Origin: CAYGTO01 sp964352815
Lineage (GTDB): Bacteria > Pseudomonadota > Alphaproteobacteria > Rickettsiales > UBA3002
Direction: 5' to 3'
DNA: 64,000 nucleotides
Assembly: GCA_964352815.1 (NCBI GenBank)
Contig: CAYGTO010000009.1
Span: 1-64,000, forward strand
Below are positions 1 to 7,653 of the stretch, one piece after another (the stretch's first letter is position 1; each line of letters opens with the position of its first letter). A program made the position numbers and the translations under genes. The notes under the pieces were generated by a model. That model saw only the letters and a list, made by a program, of their open reading frames with translations, was not told the origin of the DNA and made no database searches.

Positions 1-276
1 CCCCCCCTCTTCCTCGGCGCGCGGGGCAAGCGCCTGCAACCGGCCATTTTCCAAAAACAATTACAAAAACTCCGCGGCTTTTTGGGGCTGCCTGATCATG
101 CGACACCGCATGCTTTCCGCCATAGCTTCGCGACTCATTTGCTTGCGGGCGGAGCGGATTTGCGGGATATTCAGGAGCTTCTTGGCCATGCGAGCCTATC
201 CACGACGCAGCGCTATACAAAAGTGGAGAGTGAGCGGTTAATGGCGGCCTATGCAGATGCACACCCAAGAGGTTAG
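1..276 (+). CDS. xerC: Tyrosine recombinase XerC, C-terminal part (5' end outside window)
   Basis: The reading frame is open from the first base and ends in TAG at 274-276, so only the last ~91 residues are present. They hold the C-terminal catalytic boxes of the tyrosine recombinase family: HAFRHSFATHLL (the H-x-x-R box), LLGHASLSTTQRYTKV with the second His and the Tyr nucleophile, and the AYADAHPRG ending typical of alphaproteobacterial XerC. XerC acts with XerD at dif to resolve chromosome dimers at division. Assignment to XerC rather than XerD or a phage integrase rests on the tail motif. A dispersed repeat begins at the stop codon. Confidence 0.85.
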   Translation, partial: PPLFLGARGKRLQPAIFQKQLQKLRGFLGLPDHATPHAFRHSFATHLLAGGADLRDIQELLGHASLSTTQRYTKVESERLMAAYADAHPRG

Positions 277-316
277 CTTCATCGCGTAGGCCAGAAGGCC
301 GGAGCGGGAAGAAACA
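265..316 (+). repeat. Copy of dispersed stem-loop repeat (family A)
   Basis: The stretch from the xerC stop codon has a GTTAG-TTCATCGCG core, a GGCC-AGAA-GGCC hairpin and a GGAGCGGGAAGA end. The same module order occurs at 12580-12640 and, with a different middle, directly before ilvE (40590-40650) and ilvB (58776-58850). It fills the xerC/561-residue-gene gap. Seen by eye only. Confidence 0.55.
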
Positions 317-320
317 CAAA

Positions 321-2006
321 CTAACTCAGGCCCAGACTCGCCGCTTCGAAGCGCTCTTCCAGAGCGGCTTCTTGAATCTGATGATCAGGCGTGCCGTTGG
401 TCTTAAGCACAGCCGTCGGAACCTCTTTACCGCGGTCTTTCTCACGCGCTTTTGCGAAATGATGCGCGGTATCATCGCGCACTCTCTGCATCCAAGGTGA
501 GTGCTGTAGCTCATCAATTTTCGCATGAATCTTCTCGGCAATCTGGTCGCGATTAATATGCACATCGGGCTGATAGGCAACAAAGCCAGCAAATTTGCTG
601 ACGCGAATCGCCTGTTCTTCGTCTGGGAACGGGGCATAGATGTTAGCCGCGACAGTAATGATCTCATCGAGATACCCAACACCCGCCAAATCTTCACTGC
701 GATCTTCTTTCGACGAGAGGCCATAAAGCAGGTTCGCTGCGATGTTGAAGATGGGCGACACAGCGATAAATTTTCGCGCTGTGTTCTTATCGAGCATTTC
801 TTTTGTCTTCTCGATAGTGTCGCGCTCTGCTGCTTTAAACGTATCGCGCGCATGGGCACTGAAGCTGCCCTCTTTCATGTAATGCTCAAACTCTGTGAGC
901 TCGTTTTCTGAGAGAAACCCTTCGAGTAATGACTCGTTCTTCCTGAACCCAGGATTCAAATTCCACCACGATTTTTTATCTTTCTTGAAGAAGTCATGCA
1001 CTTTTTCACGATCATAAACGAAGGCACCATAGCCTGCGAGCAGGTTATTGATGATTGGGCCAATCGCAGTCAACCGCAGCGGGCGCTCCTGCATCCAGGC
1101 GATCGGGTCATCCATAAATTTGCCATCACCGCCCGGGTGATTCTCTGTACCTTCGAGATAGCCTTTGGTGCGGCGCGTCTGCTCTTCCGGTGCGTGCGAG
1201 GCGTGGGGTTTCTCCGGTACTAAAAGCCCAGCCCACTGGCCAGACGCTACAGAAATACCGGCTGCCACTTTAAAGGGGTTTTGTTTATCTTTAGGAACAA
1301 AATAGCCCCCTTTGGCCTGCATCATTCCGCCAAGGCCTTGGAGCGAATTGTTAAAGAGAACCGGATTCTCATAGAGCCAGTTGATCGCTTTGTTCCAATA
1401 ATGCGGCTCAGTGCGCAGGCGCTCAACGGCGAGTTTATCTTCAATGTCTACATCGATGCCTTCCTGATAGAGATATTCTTTCATCTTGGCATACATGTTT
1501 CCCATTTGAATATTGGGATCTTTGCGGCCAAACAGCGCAAGGCCTACCGAAGTGGTTGCCCACATAAGACCCTGAACCACTTCTGCATTGTTGCGCGTCG
1601 CAAGCCCAGAAGCAATGGGCATGGCATCGGCCACTAAATAGGTCCAGCCCGCAAGGTTAATGGAGCGCTTCTTGATATATTGCTTCCAGCTTTGGACTTC
1701 TTTGTTCAGCTCTTCTTCAAGCGGTCCTTTCGCAAGCGGTTTGGTTTGGCTTGTCAGCCCTTCGTGATGCAGTGTTTCAAATAGATCGGAAACTTTCTTA
1801 AAGCCACGTACGCGGATGATCGCTTCGCCGCCCACCGCATCTTTAGTCGCGATCAAACCTTTGGTCTGCAAATGCTCACGAATCTCACCGAGCTGATCGC
1901 CCGACATACCCGGCTGCATATGCAGGAGCGCATAGCGGTAAGAGAGGTTTTCTTTCACCTCCGCATGGGTCACGGCATCGCTTGCTTGCCAGCGATAATG
2001 GGGCAT
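321..2006 (-). CDS. Large unknown protein with repeated hydrophobic segments (561 aa), under a Pho-box-like promoter
   Basis: I do not recognise a family. The frame is open up to 2129, but ATG at 2006 (MPHYRWQA...) is preceded by GAGAGG at good spacing, and the region upstream of it holds a long hairpin, so 2006 is the likely start. There is no signal peptide. Hydrophobic stretches recur along the protein (NLAGWTYLVADAMPIASGL, VVQGLMWATTSVGLALFG, PFKVAAGISVASGQWAGLL, LRLTAIGPIINNLLAGYGAF, FIAVSPIFNIAANLLYGL), several with a P-x(4-9)-hydrophobic-N pattern, separated by charged helices. The C-terminus is Glu/Ala-rich (EAALEERFEAASLGLS). The segment TTSVGLALFGRKD resembles TTGAGLSLLFEPED in the 384-residue protein at 22393, so the two may be distant paralogues. 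A secreted effector-like or membrane-remodelling role is only a guess. Confidence 0.6.
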   Translation of the reverse strand: MPHYRWQASDAVTHAEVKENLSYRYALLHMQPGMSGDQLGEIREHLQTKGLIATKDAVGGEAIIRVRGFKKVSDLFETLHHEGLTSQTKPLAKGPLEEELNKEVQSWKQYIKKRSINLAGWTYLVADAMPIASGLATRNNAEVVQGLMWATTSVGLALFGRKDPNIQMGNMYAKMKEYLYQEGIDVDIEDKLAVERLRTEPHYWNKAINWLYENPVLFNNSLQGLGGMMQAKGGYFVPKDKQNPFKVAAGISVASGQWAGLLVPEKPHASHAPEEQTRRTKGYLEGTENHPGGDGKFMDDPIAWMQERPLRLTAIGPIINNLLAGYGAFVYDREKVHDFFKKDKKSWWNLNPGFRKNESLLEGFLSENELTEFEHYMKEGSFSAHARDTFKAAERDTIEKTKEMLDKNTARKFIAVSPIFNIAANLLYGLSSKEDRSEDLAGVGYLDEIITVAANIYAPFPDEEQAIRVSKFAGFVAYQPDVHINRDQIAEKIHAKIDELQHSPWMQRVRDDTAHHFAKAREKDRGKEVPTAVLKTNGTPDHQIQEAALEERFEAASLGLS

Positions 2007-2050
2007 AATTATCCTCTCATTAGTGTCATGCCCCGAATTTTTGTCAGAAA

Positions 2051-2105
2051 ATTCTAGGGGTATCCAGAAATGTAACCGTCTGTAATTTCTGGATTGCCCT
2101 AGAAT
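2051..2105. promoter_or_regulatory. Long hairpin in the leader of the 561-aa gene
   Basis: Arms at 2051-2071 and 2085-2105 are complementary over 9 bp (ATTCTAGGG/CCCTAGAAT) and 10 bp (ATCCAGAAAT/ATTTCTGGAT), with a 2x2 mismatch between them and a 13-nt loop. It would lie in the roughly 135-nt leader made from the promoter at 2150-2183. No T-run follows on the minus strand, so it is more likely a leader structure than a terminator. Confidence 0.6.
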
Positions 2106-2143
2106 GCTCTCGCATTCAGGCAATGACATGCTAAATTACTCTA

Positions 2144-2160
2144 TTCTCTAGTATAGAGAA
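2144..2160. promoter_or_regulatory. Perfect 7+3+7 palindrome overlapping the -10 region
   Basis: TTCTCTA-GTA-TAGAGAA is a perfect inverted repeat. On the minus strand it covers the proposed -10 hexamer TATACT (2150-2155) of the 561-residue gene, so it could be an operator. No regulator is suggested by the sequence. Confidence 0.4.
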
Positions 2161-2183
2161 GGAATGTTACAGAATTATGGCAA
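2150..2183 (-). promoter_or_regulatory. Pho-box-like promoter of the 561-aa gene
   Basis: Read on the minus strand, 2183 to 2166 is TTGCCATAATTCTGTAAC, which matches 14 of 18 positions of the PhoB box consensus CTGTCATAWAWCTGTCAY. Exactly 10 bp later comes TATACT (2155-2150). The same 10-bp spacing is seen at 22319-22374 and 47835-47868. The match is weaker than those two; the shared geometry is the main support. Confidence 0.5.
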
Positions 2184-2278
2184 TCGCGAAGAAAAGTGAT
2201 GAAAAACCCATATAATTCTACATATTCTACATTTGGTAAATGTGATACATGGGTAGAAAGCTGATATTACTGAATATT

Positions 2279-3043
2279 CTATGCGCCTTTGCGCACGATC
2301 GATTGAAACCATTTCGCCGGCAGCGCGCATAATAGTTTGAATATCACGATGAATGCTGGCGGAAAGGCGATCTCATAACGGCTGCCAGCGAGGCCTTTTG
2401 CGATATAGCCCGCCGCTTTTTCCGGGGTGATCATCATCGGCATAGCAAAATCATTCTTATCGGTGAGGCGGGTTTTAACAAAACCGGGGTTGATCACCCG
2501 AATATCCAGCCCTTTCGGTTGCATCTCCACGCGCATGGTTTCGGTGAAATTAATCAGCGCTGCCTTGGTCGCGCAATAGGGCTGGCCACCGGGCAAACCG
2601 CGATAGCCGGCAACACTCGCGCACACCGCAATCTGCCCATGGCCCTGCGTGAGCAGCGCCTCGGAGAGCGGGTAGAGCAGTTGCAGTGCGCCGGTGAAAT
2701 TCACCTCCACCGTTTTGAGCGCGCGCTCTAACGACATGTCGGCAACATCGGCTGGATCGTAATAGGCAGCCATAAAGATCACCCGGTCAATCTTCCCGCA
2801 AGTGCGCAGCACCGTATCGATCGCGCCCTGACATGCCTCCTTATCGGTGACATCGAGCGGCAAGACGGCGTGACCGCCGCCAAGTTCCTGGTTGAGTGTT
2901 TTGAGGCTGTCCTCACTGCGCGCGGAAAGAATGAGATGCGCGCCGCGGCCAGCGAGTTCGCGGGCCAGCGCTTCACCAATCCCTGCACTGGCGCCGATGA
3001 TCCAGACATGTTGGTTGTGGTAGGGGCTTTGGGTGTTGGGCAT
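2279..3043 (-). CDS. Short-chain dehydrogenase/reductase, last gene of the lipid-modification operon
   Basis: Classical SDR of 254 residues: the NAD(P)-binding GASAGIG lies at 17-23, catalytic Ser near 143 (CASVAGYRG), and Y156-x3-K160 (YCATK). AAGGAG sits just upstream of the ATG. SDRs of this kind accompany cfa-like, DUF1365 and FAD genes in other proteobacteria, where they are thought to act on a lipid or fatty acyl substrate; the substrate here is unknown. The C-terminus has a hydrophobic stretch (FPPAFIVIFKLLCALP) that could bind it to the membrane. It is separated from the DUF3833 gene by a palindromic repeat, so it may be transcribed less than the upstream genes. Confidence 0.85.
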   Translation of the reverse strand: MPNTQSPYHNQHVWIIGASAGIGEALARELAGRGAHLILSARSEDSLKTLNQELGGGHAVLPLDVTDKEACQGAIDTVLRTCGKIDRVIFMAAYYDPADVADMSLERALKTVEVNFTGALQLLYPLSEALLTQGHGQIAVCASVAGYRGLPGGQPYCATKAALINFTETMRVEMQPKGLDIRVINPGFVKTRLTDKNDFAMPMMITPEKAAGYIAKGLAGSRYEIAFPPAFIVIFKLLCALPAKWFQSIVRKGA

Positions 3044-3064
3044 GGGGGTCTCCTTATTTCACTT

Positions 3065-3188
3065 ACGTCATTTCGAGCGAGGCCGTTAGGCCGACGAGAG
3101 CCGGAGCGGAGCGGAGACCAGCGAAGCTAAATCTCATCAGGCCGCTTGAGATCCTTACGTCGCGCGTTCGCGCTCCTCAGGATGACGT
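3065..3188. repeat. Intergenic mosaic palindromic repeat (family B)
   Basis: The element opens with ACGTCATTTCGAGCGAGG and closes with CCTCAGGATGACGT. The inner parts include GGCCGTTAGGCC, CGCGCGTTCGCGC and AGCTTCGCTGGTCTCCGCT (minus strand). Much of it recurs, reversed, inside the pgeF coding region at 40256-40375, and the last-named module recurs at 61309-61330. It lies between the DUF3833 and SDR genes. Confidence 0.8.
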
Positions 3189-3192
3189 GCTG

Positions 3193-3723
3193 CTACTGCT
3201 TCTGCATCACGAGGGTTAGCTCCGCCACCGTAATGCCAAACTTTTTAATATAGGAGCGGTTGATCAAAATACCGTCATTCATGCGCCACATCCAATCATC
3301 AAGCTTCACCCGGTGCGTGGTGCCATCGACAGGGATTTCCATCTCGTAGGCCCAGCGGATCGCTGCGCCTTTTTCCTCACCGACGGCCTTGCCGATAATA
3401 TCCCCCGCGCGGCCTTCATATTGCCCATCGCCGGTTTTAGTAATGGTCCAGGTGCGCGTGTCTTTATTGCCAGTGTAATAGACGAATTCTTCTTCAAGCA
3501 CCCCGGTGTCGCCGTCCCATGTCCCAACCATGGTGACATCAAACCGGCTGACCACATTGCCGCTATAATCCTGAATCAGTCCCCATGCCTTGATTGGCCC
3601 AGTGAAATATTCTTTCAGATCCATCTTCGGCTCAAGCTCGGCATGCTTCTCAAGCGATGGCCCGCATCCGAACAGACTAAGCAGTCCCATGAGTAGTACT
3701 CCCTTTTTGAGTGATGATAGCAT
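3193..3723 (-). CDS. DUF3833-family lipoprotein
   Basis: 176 residues with a lipoprotein signal peptide: basic start, hydrophobic core LLMGLLSLFGC with the lipidated Cys at 20. The rest matches the DUF3833 type (GPIKAWGLIQDYSGNVVSRF..., WTWDGDTG-like strands, DDWMWRMNDGILINRSYIKKFG). The start is fixed by a strong AGGAGG, although it overlaps the end of the MFS gene by 47 nt. DUF3833 genes travel with cfa, DUF1365 and chalcone-isomerase-like genes; their biochemical role is not known. A lipocalin-like lipid carrier in the periplasm is an inference. Confidence 0.85.
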   Translation of the reverse strand: MLSSLKKGVLLMGLLSLFGCGPSLEKHAELEPKMDLKEYFTGPIKAWGLIQDYSGNVVSRFDVTMVGTWDGDTGVLEEEFVYYTGNKDTRTWTITKTGDGQYEGRAGDIIGKAVGEEKGAAIRWAYEMEIPVDGTTHRVKLDDWMWRMNDGILINRSYIKKFGITVAELTLVMQKQ

Positions 3724-4987
3724 GAATGCCTCCTAGGTTGGTATGAATGAGTAGAAAGAGTGCCCCAATTTTGAGTGCGCAAGGGACTAACGCATAGCTC
3801 AGGCTGAGCGCGTGCAGCGCCTGATCACTATTCTCTTGCGCCGGGACATACCCCGCCAGATCGAGCAGAGGCAGGGTGAGGCCGGCTGCGAGCGCAATGG
3901 AAAGTTTCAAACAAAAAGCCATCAGCGCGTAATAGCTGCCGGCCTGGTCATTATGTTTCTGCGCGGCGACGCGGCCGGCAATCATCGCCGGTGGCAGCGC
4001 CAGCTCGGCGCCAAAGGCAATGCCCGAAGCGACGCAAATCACCATATATTGCGCCGTGTCACCAATGCCTAAGAAATAGGCCCAGACAAAGGTGGCGATG
4101 GCGAGCGCCATGCTGATCGCCCAGCTCTGCGCCTGGCCAAGGCGTTTCGCCAGCTGGTGCCAAAGCGGCATACCGAGCGCGCCAGCGAGGAAATAGAGGA
4201 GTAAGAACAGGCCCGCCTGATCTTCCGCACCCAGCCGGTCGCGAATGAAGAACAGCACGAGCACAGCAGGAATCGACGAGGCAAAAACGCTGAGCAGATA
4301 GGTGCCGTAAAAGGCTTTTTCCCGGGCGATTAAATGCCCCCACTGGCGCAGCGTCGCTTTCACTGAAGTTTCTGTGCGTTTCTTCGCGCGCGTGGCTGGA
4401 AGAATCGCGCGCTGCCAATAGAGATAGGCGCCGCCGCATAGGATGAGAATGACGGTAAAGATGGCGGACAGCATGGTGAAGGACTCCACCATGGAAAGCT
4501 CTTGTTGCAACACCGTAGGAAGCGCCGCCGCGGTGAGCAAGCCAAGCAGGCCGAATGCTTCGCGCGTCGTGGTGATGCGCGTATGGTCGCTGGCTTTCGC
4601 GCTCCATATACCGCCTTGCGTGTTGAGCATGATGCTCAGCGTCGAATAGGCCAGGGTGACGCCGAACAGGCTGCCGGCGAACCAAAGAAGCGTATGGTGC
4701 TGAATCGGGTTAAACAGCGCCGCAAAACTCAACGCGAAGAGGAGCATGGCCGCAAGGGTGAGGGAGGCGCGGGCGGCGGGGTGGCGGTCAATCACCCAGC
4801 CAAGCAGCGGGTCTTGTACCGCATCCAGCGCGCGGATGAGGAGGAGCAGTAGCCCGAGCGTGCCGAGCGACAGGCTAAATTCCACCGCATAAAATTCCGG
4901 CGCATGGACATAGATGGGCAGGCTGGCAAAAGCGAGCGGCAGGGCACACAGGCCGTAGGGGAGAATCTGTTTGAAGGGTATGTGCAT
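3677..4987 (-). CDS. MFS transporter (GPH/MFS_2-like)
   Basis: About 436 residues with some 12 hydrophobic segments. The motif LLLIRALDAVQDPLLGWVID near the N-terminus is characteristic of the glycoside-pentoside-hexuronide:cation symporter/MFS_2 group (R-x-x-D-A-x-x-D-P-x-x-G). An in-frame TTG lies at 4996, but ATG at 4987 (MHIPFKQILPYG) is the more likely start. Such carriers sit in the same lipid-modification cluster in other bacteria; by analogy with MFS_2-type lysolipid carriers the substrate may be a lipid, but the sequence does not prove this. Confidence 0.85.
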   Translation of the reverse strand: MHIPFKQILPYGLCALPLAFASLPIYVHAPEFYAVEFSLSLGTLGLLLLLIRALDAVQDPLLGWVIDRHPAARASLTLAAMLLFALSFAALFNPIQHHTLLWFAGSLFGVTLAYSTLSIMLNTQGGIWSAKASDHTRITTTREAFGLLGLLTAAALPTVLQQELSMVESFTMLSAIFTVILILCGGAYLYWQRAILPATRAKKRTETSVKATLRQWGHLIAREKAFYGTYLLSVFASSIPAVLVLFFIRDRLGAEDQAGLFLLLYFLAGALGMPLWHQLAKRLGQAQSWAISMALAIATFVWAYFLGIGDTAQYMVICVASGIAFGAELALPPAMIAGRVAAQKHNDQAGSYYALMAFCLKLSIALAAGLTLPLLDLAGYVPAQENSDQALHALSLSYALVPCALKIGALFLLIHTNLGGIHAIITQKGSTTHGTA

Positions 4988-5002
4988 GACTCTCAACGTA
5001 GC

Positions 5003-5062
5003 AACCCCGGCACACGCCGGGGTCTATATCATTACAGTTAGATACCGTCTTCCGACGGTATT
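5003..5062. repeat. Two adjacent GC-rich hairpins (family C)
   Basis: ACCCCGGC-ACAC-GCCGGGGT is followed by ATACCGTC-TTCC-GACGGTAT. Similar modules occur at 39585-39645 and 61249-61275. They lie in the gap between the chalcone-isomerase-like and MFS genes and could attenuate or stabilise the operon mRNA. Confidence 0.65.
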
Positions 5063-5071
5063 GCGGTTTCT

Positions 5072-5599
5072 CTACTTCCCTAAAAGCGAGGCGCGCAGCT
5101 TCGGCTCGCTGGTTTTTTCATTCAGCCAAATGCCGAAAAACGCCTCGGTGAAACCGGTGTCTTTCACTGCGCCAATGTTTGTCTCGCCTTGATAAAACAC
5201 GGTTTGGCCCTGCTTGGTGCGCACGCCAATCAACGACTCGCCCTCTTTGACATCGGGGAAAAGCTCTTCCATTTGGCGGTGCCAACCGGCGAGCTGCACC
5301 TCATCTGCGTAGCCCAACCCGCGCATTTCTTCGACCGAGCGGTCGGCAATGTCTTTGCCGGTAAAATCCATTTTATAGGTGAGGCTCAGCGCATAGGGCC
5401 GCTGCGCATCATAGCTGCCTTCCGGCGCAACGAGTTTGGCGTCATAGACATCGAAGAGCAGAAAAGACAGCTCGCCTTCCCCCACTTGCGCCGGGCGCGG
5501 CATATGGGGGGCGGCAATACGCTCGAGCGTCTCGGTGTCGATGGCGAAGGCAGGCAGCGCCATAAGCACCATACTGAGAGTGAAAAGACTATGCCGCAT
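5072..5599 (-). CDS. Exported chalcone-isomerase-like protein
   Basis: The frame is open far upstream, but ATG at 5599 with GGAG 8 nt before it gives a proper signal peptide (MRHSLFTLSMVLMALPAFA). The mature part (SFLLFDVYDAKLVAPEGSYD..., ALSLTYKMDFTGKDIADRS..., GESLIGVRTKQGQTVFYQGE, TEAFFGIWLNEKTS, LRASLLGK) fits the bacterial chalcone-isomerase-like family. These proteins have the open fold of chalcone isomerase, which in its non-catalytic members binds fatty acids. It overlaps the cfa-like gene by 11 nt, so translational coupling is likely. A periplasmic fatty-acid-binding role is inferred. Confidence 0.85.
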   Translation of the reverse strand: MRHSLFTLSMVLMALPAFAIDTETLERIAAPHMPRPAQVGEGELSFLLFDVYDAKLVAPEGSYDAQRPYALSLTYKMDFTGKDIADRSVEEMRGLGYADEVQLAGWHRQMEELFPDVKEGESLIGVRTKQGQTVFYQGETNIGAVKDTGFTEAFFGIWLNEKTSEPKLRASLLGK

Positions 5600-6749
5600 G
5601 TTGAAGCTCCACTTGCATGACGTTGGTGCGGCCAACTGAGAAACTGGCGATACAGGCCGCGAGGTAAAAGCGCCAGACGCGAATGAATGACTCATCAAAG
5701 CCGAGGGCGAGAATTTCTTTGCGCTTGGTTTCGAACATCTCCAGCCATTCTTGCAAGGTGCGCGCATAATCCAGACCGAAGCGGTGCGTGTCGGTGACTT
5801 TTAGCCCGGCCTTGCTGGCTTCCTGGGCAAAGCGCGACTCGCTAGGCAACATGCCGCCAGGGAAAATGAATTGGCGAATCATATCACCGCCGCTGCGGTA
5901 GCTATCAAAATGCTGGTCAGCAATGGTAATGGTCTGCACCATCGCCTTGCCTTTATCTTTCAGCAGCGAGGCGACTTTGCCGAAATAGGTCGGCCAATAA
6001 CGCTCACCGACCGCTTCAAACATTTCAATCGACACGATGGAATCATAGGTTCCGCTTTGATGGCGATAATCTTCCAGCGCCACTTCCGCAGTGCCGCCCA
6101 GACGCTTTTTCGCATAGTCATGCTGCTCATCGGATAGGGTAATGCCCTTAATCGCGTAATCATTCTTGGTCAGCGCGCGATCAGCAAACCCGCCCCAGCC
6201 ACAGCCAATCTCGAGCACATTCCCCGATGCGCCGAGCCGGTCAATCATCCGGTCATATTTCGCATGCTGCGCATCGACCAGCCCCATCGTCTCATCCGAA
6301 TAAAGCGCCGAGGAATAGGTCATGCTCGGGTCGAGCCAGAGCTTGTAGAACTCATTGCCAAGGTCGTAATGCGCCTGAATATTGCGGCGCGAGCCTTTGA
6401 GCGTGTTAATTTTAAGGAAGGACATGAGCCGCGCCATATATTGAAAGAAGCTGCTTCCGAAGATGAATTTCTCTAGCTCGGGCTCGTTCTTCAGGCCAAA
6501 ATGCAGCACGGCGGTGAGGTCGGGTGTGCTCCACAACTCATCGCGGTAAGCTTCGGTCAGGCCAATATCGCCCTTCAGCGCAAACTGCGCCATGGCTTGC
6601 CAATCATGAATGTTCATCAACGCATCGGGGCCAGGCTCGGCGCCTTGAAACTCATAGCGCTGGCCTTCCGGCGTCATGAACACCATGCGGCCATATTTGG
6701 TGTGTTCGAGCGCGCGCAGGAATTCGTGTCCCATCATTTTTGCAAACAT
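5589..6749 (-). CDS. cfa: Cyclopropane-fatty-acyl-phospholipid synthase-like SAM methyltransferase
   Basis: 386 residues, the usual length. Visible family motifs: AHYDLGNEFYKLWLDPSMTY near 126-145, the SAM-binding VLEIGCGWGG at 178-187, the SIEMFEAVGERYWPTYF segment and a C-terminal VWRFYLAACIASFSVGRTNV. AGAGGAAAG precedes the ATG. The enzyme transfers a methyl(ene) group from SAM to unsaturated acyl chains of membrane phospholipids. Its company (FAD oxidoreductase, DUF1365) resembles the Rhodobacter set in which a Cfa-like methylase makes methylated and furan fatty acids, so the product may not be a plain cyclopropane. Which product it makes cannot be read from sequence. Confidence 0.9.
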   Translation of the reverse strand: MFAKMMGHEFLRALEHTKYGRMVFMTPEGQRYEFQGAEPGPDALMNIHDWQAMAQFALKGDIGLTEAYRDELWSTPDLTAVLHFGLKNEPELEKFIFGSSFFQYMARLMSFLKINTLKGSRRNIQAHYDLGNEFYKLWLDPSMTYSSALYSDETMGLVDAQHAKYDRMIDRLGASGNVLEIGCGWGGFADRALTKNDYAIKGITLSDEQHDYAKKRLGGTAEVALEDYRHQSGTYDSIVSIEMFEAVGERYWPTYFGKVASLLKDKGKAMVQTITIADQHFDSYRSGGDMIRQFIFPGGMLPSESRFAQEASKAGLKVTDTHRFGLDYARTLQEWLEMFETKRKEILALGFDESFIRVWRFYLAACIASFSVGRTNVMQVELQHAA

Positions 6750-6811
6750 GCTTTCCTCTTTTGTTGCCGTTAGCTTAGAGCGTGTTACTTTACCGGCGCG
6801 TCACATGCGGC

Positions 6812-7651
6812 TTAATTCTTTGTCATGTTGTCGCCTTGCGCCGGCGGAGGTGCATCATGCTTCTTGGCGGCAGGCGGCTCGGTGACCGAGAAACGGACCT
6901 CACGCTGCACCGGCTTAAACACATAGCGCACCTTCTTGATGAATAGCTTTAGCGCCTGATAGTGGATGAGTGCAATGGTTTTGATCGCCACGGCCGGAAT
7001 CTGCCAAAAAGCGCGCATTAGGTTGCGGCGCGAATAGGGTACATGCTCGCCGACCAGTGAGGTGAGCAGCTGCTTCTCGCCATTGGCGGCGTAATAGTCA
7101 ATCCAAATGCCGAGCGCATCATCTTTACGTGCGAAGCGGAATTCATAATGCCCCTCACGCGGCAAAAAGGGCGAGACATGGAATAGCTTCTCGGCGGTGA
7201 GCCAATCATCCGCGGTGATGGGGCGCTGGTCGTCATGGCAGCATAGGTAATGATGGGTTTCGCCGAACGTGTTGCTCACTTCGCATAGGACGGCGCGGAG
7301 TTGATCATCACGGTCGAGGCAGAGCCAAAAGCTCACCGGGTTGAAATCATAGCCCAGCGCGCGCGGCATGGTCACCAGCGTGATGTCGGTGATGTGGTCA
7401 TTGAGATGATGTTGCTTTAAGTGCCCGCGCAGCCATTGCTCGAGCGAGGCATCGGGGTCTTTGGCGCCGTAGCGTGCCGTGCGTAGTGAGAGGAGCGCAC
7501 GGCGATTCACCCCAAAGCGCCAGCCATCATTGAGCTGCTCGAGCTGGTCAATCGGGCAATTCAGATAATAGACATGATAGGTGAAACCATTTTTCGCGGG
7601 GAAAAGCCGCTGATGCACCACTTTCGCGTGAAGAAGCTGCGGCGAGGGCAT
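6812..7651 (-). CDS. DUF1365 family protein
   Basis: About 279 residues. DUF1365 features: an N-terminal HAKVVHQRLFPAKNGFTYHVYYL strand region, RALGYDFNPVSFWLCLDRD, EVSNTFGETHHYLC, and KLFHVSPFLPREGHYEFRF. GTG at 7666 is also in frame, but ATG at 7651 has GGGAAA upstream and lies just past the stop of the FAD gene. DUF1365 genes are nearly always next to a FAD amine-oxidase-like gene and a cfa-like gene; the biochemical role is unproven. Confidence 0.88.
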   Translation of the reverse strand: MPSPQLLHAKVVHQRLFPAKNGFTYHVYYLNCPIDQLEQLNDGWRFGVNRRALLSLRTARYGAKDPDASLEQWLRGHLKQHHLNDHITDITLVTMPRALGYDFNPVSFWLCLDRDDQLRAVLCEVSNTFGETHHYLCCHDDQRPITADDWLTAEKLFHVSPFLPREGHYEFRFARKDDALGIWIDYYAANGEKQLLTSLVGEHVPYSRRNLMRAFWQIPAVAIKTIALIHYQALKLFIKKVRYVFKPVQREVRFSVTEPPAAKKHDAPPPAQGDNMTKN

Positions 7652-7653
7652 AG

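Noticed and set aside
2007..2129. N-terminal extension of the 561-aa protein to 2129
   Set aside because: The extension is encoded by the long hairpin and lacks a ribosome site; ATG 2006 has GAGAGG.
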